Source: Kuenenia sp039794105
Lineage (GTDB): Bacteria; Planctomycetota; Brocadiia; Brocadiales; Brocadiaceae
Assembly: GCF_039794105.1 (NCBI RefSeq)
Contig: NZ_JBDIWA010000002.1
Span: forward strand, 209,392 to 273,391
Direction: 5' to 3'
Length of the DNA stretch: 64,000 nucleotides
Below the pieces are notes generated by a model. That model was not told the origin of the DNA. It searched no databases and saw nothing but the letters and a program-made list of their open reading frames with translations. This document shows, piece after piece, positions 58,374 to 64,000 of this stretch; position 1 is the first letter of the stretch, and each line of letters opens with the position of its first letter. A program made the position numbers and the translations under genes.

Positions 58374-60908
58374 TTACTGATATTGTAATAATTCCCCCAA
58401 GCCTGCGCTATAGTGTAATAATTCATCAATGGGTAATGTAAAGTTAAAATTAAAAAGTATTTTCTGGAAGCGAGCCTTTGGTTCTCCTTTTGCTTTCACC
58501 AGCCCTGATTTTTTTGTGTAGGCAAACGGCAGTAAATTAACAGGCGCTCCCTCCATCTGTAAATAAACGTGGAGGTTTTCTCCCTTGCTCAATAACGAAA
58601 GTTTTGCCCAATCATAGTGGAAATCCTTAAGGGCTTCCATTGCAACGTCCGTTTGTATGCCCTTTTGTATGCCCGCAGCGCCAGGGATAAGCGTTTCTGT
58701 GTTAAAACGAATAATGCCGCCCTCCCCGGGCGTGGAATAAAGGAAACCATCGGTGATTTTTATCTTTCCGTTTTTATAACTGATGGGCAAACGACCATTT
58801 ACAGAGCCTTCACCTTCAGCGGATGCGAGGTGAAACTGTTTTAAAACAGTCGCCAGTCTCAGCCGGTCGCAGTAACAGATAATATCGAATCCATCATTGC
58901 CTGGTTTTAAGCGCAGGCCATGCGTATAGACATTTCCCCCGCACCAGAGAAAACTACTTTTTTTAAGGAAAAGGGAAGAAGGGGATTCTATTTGAAACGA
59001 CGCCACTCCTTCATGTATTTCTATATCTCCCCATGTAAAACGCTGAAATTTCAGCATTTGTCCAGGATCGCTGCGGAGGTTTAACAGGTCGCTCATGGCA
59101 AGTTGAAGTTCCACTCCTTCTATTGCCATCTTTTTTTGAGGGCTATCTATTTTCGTATTGCGAAGTAACACCATGCCCGTGCTTGTTCCCCTGGTTCCAT
59201 CAAAGCTCCAATTACCACGGATGTCGGCAAGGCCATTAAAAAATATCCCGCTCAATTGCGATGCAACAGAAGATAATTCAAATTGCAGTGTCTTTTCCGG
59301 TTCTGCAGAGTTGAAATCGACCCTGGAAATAAATATATTCTCGTCATTCAGACCCGCCATGCCCGTAAAATTTACATTAAAACCGGGGAACAGCACGCCC
59401 TTAAACAATCCTGTAAAATAAAGGTTTGCGCCGTTTTGATAGGGCGTTGCGACAATTGACCCAATGTTTATGCCGCCATAGTTTATATCATCGATGGCAA
59501 CATAGCGGTCATTCGTATCTTCCGCAATATTGTCGTTATCTTCGGAAGCTGGGAATGGCCATTGAATGGGGATCTTAGCCTGTATCTTCCTTGCATGAAA
59601 ATCGTTAGAAGCATATTCAGCATCAGTTATTTGCACAAATGCATGGAGAAAAGGACTCTCCGTGGAGTTTAGCAATCCGCTGCCCTGCAATGAGACAAGG
59701 GGAATCAGTATATGCATATTATCCCCCCGATACTGCACATGAGTAAGGCTTGCATCAAATTGCAGAGAACCGCTGGCATTCAGACCTTCTCCCTGTACGG
59801 AAAGCTTTTGGGGGGAAATACTCATTGTTTCGGTTCCCCGGGAAAAAGTCAAAGGGTGCGATGTTCCAGCAGAGTTTAGTGAAAAACGCCACTGCTTTCC
59901 CTGGGTTTCTCCCTTAAAAAAAATTGGCAGCTCTGCTGGCTGGTCTAATTTTAGGCCAATATGGGGATCGTTGTTCATCAATTCTTTCTTTAAAAACACC
60001 TTCACGCTCCCTTCGGCATTCAGTGCGTCTCCATCCATATTCACCGAAAGGTGACTATCAGGATTCATTGATACTTCAAAGGGGAGGAGCGACATAACCC
60101 GAAACCGGTTAAAATGCATTTGAACGATATTTTTTGTTCTTGTGATGGTTATTATTAACGGAACGTCTTTCGAAGCATTCTGAAATTGTATGTCATTATA
60201 CTCCATATCCATATCGGTAAGATCGAGCCGCAATGCAAAATCAGAGGTGGCAAAATCATACATTGCACTGCCATTTATCATGGATTTTATCCTTAATCCA
60301 TGGAAGATATTCGCATGTTGCAGGTCTAATCTGTACTGTATTGCGTAGCCGGTAGGTTGTTCTTCCTTATTCTCAAAGACGGGATATATCCGCATACTGA
60401 AAGGGATATAAAAATCTTCAACGCCTGATTTCAAAAGAACTGCGGCATGCCGTATTTCAAGTTCTCCAATGTTAATGGGAATTTTTTGGGAAACCTTTTG
60501 TTGTTCCCGTCCGGTATTTGAGGAATTTCTGGAGAGTTTGCCGAAATCTATTCCGGGAATACCCATTTTGCCATCTTTAAACTCCGCCCGTATCTCCACG
60601 CCGCTGATTATTATTTTTTTAATGTGCCTTTTTGCCAGCCCCATTAAAGAATAATCAACGCGGATAGAATCAAGGGAAACGGAGGGATTTTCCGGGTTAC
60701 CCAATCTAACCGAAGTTACATCCAAACCAGTAAAGCCAAATTTTCTGATTTTACCGGTTGATTGAACGAATCCTGCTTTGTTAAAAAGAAGAGGGAGAAT
60801 TTTCTTTTCTAAAATTACCGGAATTGAGAAATAGACGCCGCACAGAAGAAAAAAAATTATGCCGCTAATAAAGAATGAACGAGTTGCAATATTCTTAATG
60901 TAAGACAT
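58374..60908 (-). CDS. YdbH-like AsmA-family envelope protein
   Basis: 844 residues. N-terminal anchor helix (SFFISGIIFFLLCGVYFSIPVIL), then long beta-rich AsmA-type repeats (SVRLGNPENPSVSLDSIRVDYSL near the start) and a C-terminal dicarboxylate/YdbH domain (about residues 700-840: GSVNGRLPISYKNGKIKITDGFLYSTPGEGGIIRF). In E. coli YdbH, TamB and YhdP carry phospholipids to the outer membrane. It extends from the inner membrane across the periplasm. First gene of the ydbH-ynbE-ydbL operon. Confidence 0.85.
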   Translation of the reverse strand: MSYIKNIATRSFFISGIIFFLLCGVYFSIPVILEKKILPLLFNKAGFVQSTGKIRKFGFTGLDVTSVRLGNPENPSVSLDSIRVDYSLMGLAKRHIKKIIISGVEIRAEFKDGKMGIPGIDFGKLSRNSSNTGREQQKVSQKIPINIGELEIRHAAVLLKSGVEDFYIPFSMRIYPVFENKEEQPTGYAIQYRLDLQHANIFHGLRIKSMINGSAMYDFATSDFALRLDLTDMDMEYNDIQFQNASKDVPLIITITRTKNIVQMHFNRFRVMSLLPFEVSMNPDSHLSVNMDGDALNAEGSVKVFLKKELMNNDPHIGLKLDQPAELPIFFKGETQGKQWRFSLNSAGTSHPLTFSRGTETMSISPQKLSVQGEGLNASGSLQFDASLTHVQYRGDNMHILIPLVSLQGSGLLNSTESPFLHAFVQITDAEYASNDFHARKIQAKIPIQWPFPASEDNDNIAEDTNDRYVAIDDINYGGINIGSIVATPYQNGANLYFTGLFKGVLFPGFNVNFTGMAGLNDENIFISRVDFNSAEPEKTLQFELSSVASQLSGIFFNGLADIRGNWSFDGTRGTSTGMVLLRNTKIDSPQKKMAIEGVELQLAMSDLLNLRSDPGQMLKFQRFTWGDIEIHEGVASFQIESPSSLFLKKSSFLWCGGNVYTHGLRLKPGNDGFDIICYCDRLRLATVLKQFHLASAEGEGSVNGRLPISYKNGKIKITDGFLYSTPGEGGIIRFNTETLIPGAAGIQKGIQTDVAMEALKDFHYDWAKLSLLSKGENLHVYLQMEGAPVNLLPFAYTKKSGLVKAKGEPKARFQKILFNFNFTLPIDELLHYSAGLGELLQYQ

Positions 60909-61383
60909 AAAGAATTAATATCCTAAGCTGGCATAGCCAGAACCCAACAAGCACGAGATAAAAAATATGAAGCACGAAATACGAAACAAATTCCAAATTC
61001 ACCCCGTTAGATAACATTCAATAGTACATTTACTATTGTTGGATAATTCTGCATCTAACGGAGTAAAATTTTCAAATGTTCAAAACCCTGGTTTTTCATT
61101 GGGATTTTGTATTTTGAAATTTGTTTCGGATTTCGTATTTAGCATTTCGGATTTTACCATTAGAGGTGGGTGAACTATTGCGTTTTTTGGAATTTCATAT
61201 TTTCGGGTTTGGTAATAGTGCTCGTATATGTGTTTTATGATAGAGACAACCCACCTGTCAGGGGCATGAGGCATGAGAATGTAAGAATTGTATAAGCAGC
61301 TGGTAGTGCAATTCCAAAGTAATAAAAAGTAAAGGTATTAAAAACAACCCTCATTACTATGTTATTATTTTGGCATCGATATG
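60909..61383. repeat. 475-bp spacer with nested inverted repeats
   Basis: CGAAATACGAAACAAATTCC (60975-60994) is mirrored by AATTTGTTTCGGATTTCGTATTT (61118-61140), and inside these CCGTTAGAT (61005-61013) is mirrored by ATCTAACGG (61052-61060). Related fragments occur at 15762-15779, 41078-41122 and 58139-58170. No gene is supported. Confidence 0.6.
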
Positions 61384-62406
61384 CTAGCGAAGCATTTTTT
61401 TACCTACTCGGCGTTTAAAATATATCATAAGCTCTCTCATTAAAAGCCATTTGTCTTCCAATGCCCACAGGTAAAAAGGAAGGATACAGCCACACCGCAG
61501 ACAGTCTGCTTGCGGTCCAATCATACAAGGTTTTTTAATCTGGCCCTGATGGTCAAAACAAAACGATACTTTTTTGAAAATGCAATTCCGTGTCACTTCC
61601 TTACATTTGTCGGATTTCATAAGCTTAAGCACATGCACTGGCACTCCTATAAAATCACCATACTTTTCCTCTTTTAATCGAAGCAATGTATCTACTATTT
61701 CATCCCGAAGTTTCCAGCCAGGCCAAAAATCATTGTTCGCCAACCCTTTTACCGGCGTATGTATTTGAAACAAACAACCCCGAACGCCAATATCTTTCCA
61801 CTCCTCAATAAAATATTCAATTTCACGGTAATTCATTTTATTAATTACCATTGAAACGATAATCTTTAAATCGTTTCTCACCGCATTTTTTCTTATTATG
61901 TCATAACAACCATTTCCACGGATGGCGTCATGTGTCTCCTTTTTACCGTCAACCGATATATAAAAATTCACATCCGGCCAATTGGGAAGTTCCAGTGTTC
62001 CGTTTGTGACAATCAGATTTGACCGGAAATACTTCATGCAGCGCTCTAGCAAATCTTTCCGAAGCAAAGGTTCACCGCCAATCCATGAACATTGATAAAA
62101 GGGGAAACCTGTTTCTTTCAATCCCTCCAGTTTTTCAATCCACTCACCGTCACTCAACTCCGGTTTTTCTGCGTAATCATGCGTATAAAAATAACAGTGT
62201 TTGCAACGCAAGTTACAACGGTTGGTAATATCAATCGCACCTATTGCCCCTTTTGGTTTGCCATAGAGGTCGAAGGTGGCCAGATCATATAATTTAAATA
62301 AAGTTTTTGTTTGCTGCGAACCAATGCGACGGCAGGAAAAATCGAAAAGTTTATCTCTAAAGGTATGCTTTGGGCATGTCTTTATTTCTTCTACTTCCTT
62401 GATCAT
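61384..62406 (-). CDS. Radical SAM protein
   Basis: 340 residues. The [4Fe-4S]/SAM motif CNLRCKHC (about residue 64), GGEP-like IGGEPLLRKD, and a C-terminal Cys cluster (CFDHQGQIKKPCMIGPQADCLRCGC) like an SPASM-type auxiliary site. The target is unknown. Its ATG overlaps the stop of the secreted protein upstream by 4 bases (ATGA), so the two are coupled; the secreted protein may be its substrate or partner (inference). Confidence 0.85.
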   Translation of the reverse strand: MIKEVEEIKTCPKHTFRDKLFDFSCRRIGSQQTKTLFKLYDLATFDLYGKPKGAIGAIDITNRCNLRCKHCYFYTHDYAEKPELSDGEWIEKLEGLKETGFPFYQCSWIGGEPLLRKDLLERCMKYFRSNLIVTNGTLELPNWPDVNFYISVDGKKETHDAIRGNGCYDIIRKNAVRNDLKIIVSMVINKMNYREIEYFIEEWKDIGVRGCLFQIHTPVKGLANNDFWPGWKLRDEIVDTLLRLKEEKYGDFIGVPVHVLKLMKSDKCKEVTRNCIFKKVSFCFDHQGQIKKPCMIGPQADCLRCGCILPFYLWALEDKWLLMRELMIYFKRRVGKKMLR

Positions 62407-62969
62407 TTTATATCAGAAAAATCTATTTTATATGTTTTTTCCCATCCCTTCGTCTTTACAATAATCGCGGTTTTTGCATCCGTATCTACCTTGTCATACC
62501 TAAAGACCCCTATCACGCTTTGCTTATCCTCCTTGTGCATTCTCCCAAACTCGGTTTTTTGCGGTAAGATGTTGTTTAAACCTTGTTTTAATGTAATCTG
62601 CACGTCCCCTGGAGTTTGAATGCCTTTTTCTGAAACAAGTACAATTACTTTAAAAAAATCCGCAGATTGTATTTCATTTATAACATCCGCAGTCGTTTCC
62701 TTCTCTTTTACCGCATTCATGGCAGAAACAATGGCAAACTCAATGTATTTACTCATAACCAATCCGCCATCTAATTCAGGATATTTTCCAAAACAAGCAT
62801 TTTTTACCATAGTGCTTTTAAAAAGATCCATACCTTTATGCTTCTTCCCGAAACTAATGGCCGCTGCAATATGTTCTTCGTTCATTTCAGCTTCAAAGGC
62901 ATTTACGATACCGGGAGAGACAAGTATCGCCGTAAAAATGGCGGTAAAAAAACTTCTCGTAATGAACAT
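62403..62969 (-). CDS. Secreted protein coupled to the radical SAM gene
   Basis: 188 residues. Signal peptide (FITRSFFTAIFTAILVSPGIVNA), then an alpha/beta domain: AEMNEEHIAAAISFGKKHKGMDLFKSTMVKNACFGKYPELDGGLVMSKYIEFAIVSA… A single Cys (NACFGK). No known family. The 3' end overlaps the radical SAM gene. Confidence 0.7.
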   Translation of the reverse strand: MFITRSFFTAIFTAILVSPGIVNAFEAEMNEEHIAAAISFGKKHKGMDLFKSTMVKNACFGKYPELDGGLVMSKYIEFAIVSAMNAVKEKETTADVINEIQSADFFKVIVLVSEKGIQTPGDVQITLKQGLNNILPQKTEFGRMHKEDKQSVIGVFRYDKVDTDAKTAIIVKTKGWEKTYKIDFSDIK

Positions 62970-63022
62970 TGCGAAACTCTCCCCACAACTGCTTCAAGGT
63001 AAAGGTTATCAATGGAAATGGA

Positions 63023-63442
63023 CTAATCGTCACACAAAATAAATTCTTTGCCTGTAATTATGCCGATCTTTTTCCCGAGGTTTTTCATTTCTTTGAAGCC
63101 TCCCCTGACGGATGTTTCGCCAAGTTCATCCACCAACATGGTTTTTCCGTTGTTAAGATGCAATAAAACTGCGTATGTCAAATAGCTGTCTGTTATTGAC
63201 TCTTTCTCATTTTTTACTAATTCTATTTTTTTAATTTGCGTAAAGGGAAACACTTCCACATGGTCAAAAAGGAGCGTCCGCCTAATCTGCCTGGTCACCT
63301 GCTCCGTTTTGCCGTCAATGATAATTGTTTTAAAAAGAGAACTTAAAACAATCTTATCCGTAGATTTTTTTGTAGCTTTCATGGCGCCTTTTGCAGTCTT
63401 TTTCATGCTTGCTGTTTTTGGTTTTTTTTTGTTTATTGGCAT
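63023..63442 (-). CDS. Protein with lysine-rich histone-like tail
   Basis: 139 residues. Residues 1-30 are Lys/Ala rich (PINKKKPKTASMKKTAKGA, KATKKSTDK), resembling histone H1-type tails; the rest is a compact beta-rich domain (IIIDGKTEQVTRQIRRTLLFDHVEVFPFTQIKKIEL… MLVDELGETSVRGGFKEMKNLGKKIGIITGKEF). No known family. The 3' end is 54 bases upstream of the secreted protein gene, so all three could be one transcript. Confidence 0.6.
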   Translation of the reverse strand: MPINKKKPKTASMKKTAKGAMKATKKSTDKIVLSSLFKTIIIDGKTEQVTRQIRRTLLFDHVEVFPFTQIKKIELVKNEKESITDSYLTYAVLLHLNNGKTMLVDELGETSVRGGFKEMKNLGKKIGIITGKEFILCDD

Positions 63443-63693
63443 TGATTTGTTCCCCTTTTCAATGCAAATGCATTAAAATTACACATCATTATCGAATTTT
63501 ATTTAGTTACGCAGACGGGAATATATCACATGTGATTCACATAGTCAAAAGTATTATTTGCATTGCCTTTGTCCCATCTGCTTATTATAAGAGTGTTTAA
63601 TAAAAATTTCACCGGGCAAGATACTATAGCCGCAATGAAAAATCAACTTAAAATATCTTGCTTCTATTAGTACCTTACCAGTAATTTCTTCGC

Positions 63694-63825
63694 AAAAGAA
63701 TAAAGGCAAATGAGTAACAATTTGAGAATTGAACATTGAATATTTTTCTTGCTGCGTAACATGAGTTGTACGGTTTTGAAAATTAATATTCAATGTTCAA
63801 TTCTCAGTGTAAAAGAATAAAGGCA
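63694..63825. repeat. AT-rich dispersed repeat, copy 2
   Basis: AAAAGAATAAAGGCAAATGAGTAACAATTTGAGAATTGAA as in the 28661 copy. The inner arms 63724-63744 and 63785-63805 are a perfect 21-bp inverted repeat. The outer AAAAGAATAAAGGCAA recurs as a direct repeat at 63810. Confidence 0.75.
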
Positions 63826-63923
63826 ACTGCCAAAGGCAGCCGATTTATTGTTTTTCCCCTTGCGCTTTAAAAGCTAATCCTTCTTCAAGCGTAATTTTTT
63901 AAGCCGAGAGAGGTAAGGTAGGT

Positions 63924-63995
63924 TGAAATGCCCGAATTTACTGGTTAAGATGGTGATATGTAAAAATTCCAATAACCAGAAAAAGGGGCATTTCA
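63924..63995. other. Imperfect hairpin ahead of a possible gene start
   Basis: TGAAATGCCC…CTGGTTA (63924-63947) is mirrored by TAACCAG…GGGCATTTCA (63973-63995). An ATG lies at 63997, at the very end of the window. This looks like the leader or end of an insertion sequence or of a following gene. Confidence 0.35.
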
Positions 63996-64000
63996 GATGA

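Overview
This window reads as a chromosomal segment of an anammox planctomycete (Brocadiales, most like Candidatus Kuenenia). That is inferred from an octaheme hydroxylamine-oxidoreductase-like protein, an operon of multiheme c-type cytochromes, an Rh-type ammonium channel, many TPR proteins, AT-rich spacers and dispersed palindromic repeats. No rRNA or tRNA gene was seen. The one structural RNA is a complete tmRNA.

Layout. 1-5 kb: Rh-type ammonium channel with a lectin-like N-terminal domain, glutamate formimidoyltransferase, a glutaredoxin-like protein, a UMF1-type MFS transporter and an orphan HigA antitoxin. 5-10.6 kb: a defence-gene graveyard with an intact DUF262/HNH nuclease lying between two attC-like sites, a broken type III restriction subunit, a Fic protein and a palindromic element. 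10.9-20.2 kb: redox core, with an operon of cytochrome-b-like membrane subunit, 5-heme, 11-heme and 6-heme cytochromes and a hydrolase; then DsrE, hemerythrin, the octaheme HAO-like protein behind a DUF488 relic, an aldo/keto reductase and DUF2024. 20.7-23.4 kb: an IS66 remnant, a visibly GC-richer segment with a 6-TM channel of unusual filter sequence, and a ruined integron-type integrase. 23.7-38 kb: PilZ protein, PyrE with an in-frame repeat insertion, YchF, a TonB-ExbB-ExbD locus split by HicBA and repeats, a 4-cluster ferredoxin, two polyprenyl-phosphate sugar transferases with TPR partners, a PP-loop ATPase and CutA. 38-53.5 kb: TPR lipoprotein, PlsC, HtrA-type protease, tmRNA, RND efflux pair, K+/H+ antiporter, a DUF218 pseudogene, HflC/HflK. 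53.5-56.6 kb: a second defence remnant (HsdS C-terminus coupled to DUF3800 and a third gene) next to a second copy of the palindromic element. 56.6-64 kb: phosphoglycolate phosphatase, a YdbH-YnbE-YdbL operon, and a radical SAM/secreted protein pair with a lysine-tailed protein nearby.

How the genes work together. The periplasm-type cytochromes and HAO-like protein would carry nitrogen-compound electron transfer. Rh supplies ammonium. TonB/ExbBD, YdbH-YnbE-YdbL, the RND pump, HtrA and the lipoproteins point to a two-membrane, Gram-negative style envelope. The sugar transferases suggest exopolysaccharide synthesis. The accessory zones are shaped by at least three small repeat families: a MITE-like element starting GTAACACTTTAG (three copies plus one end), a 170-320 bp palindromic element beside restriction-gene debris, and an AT-rich inverted repeat.
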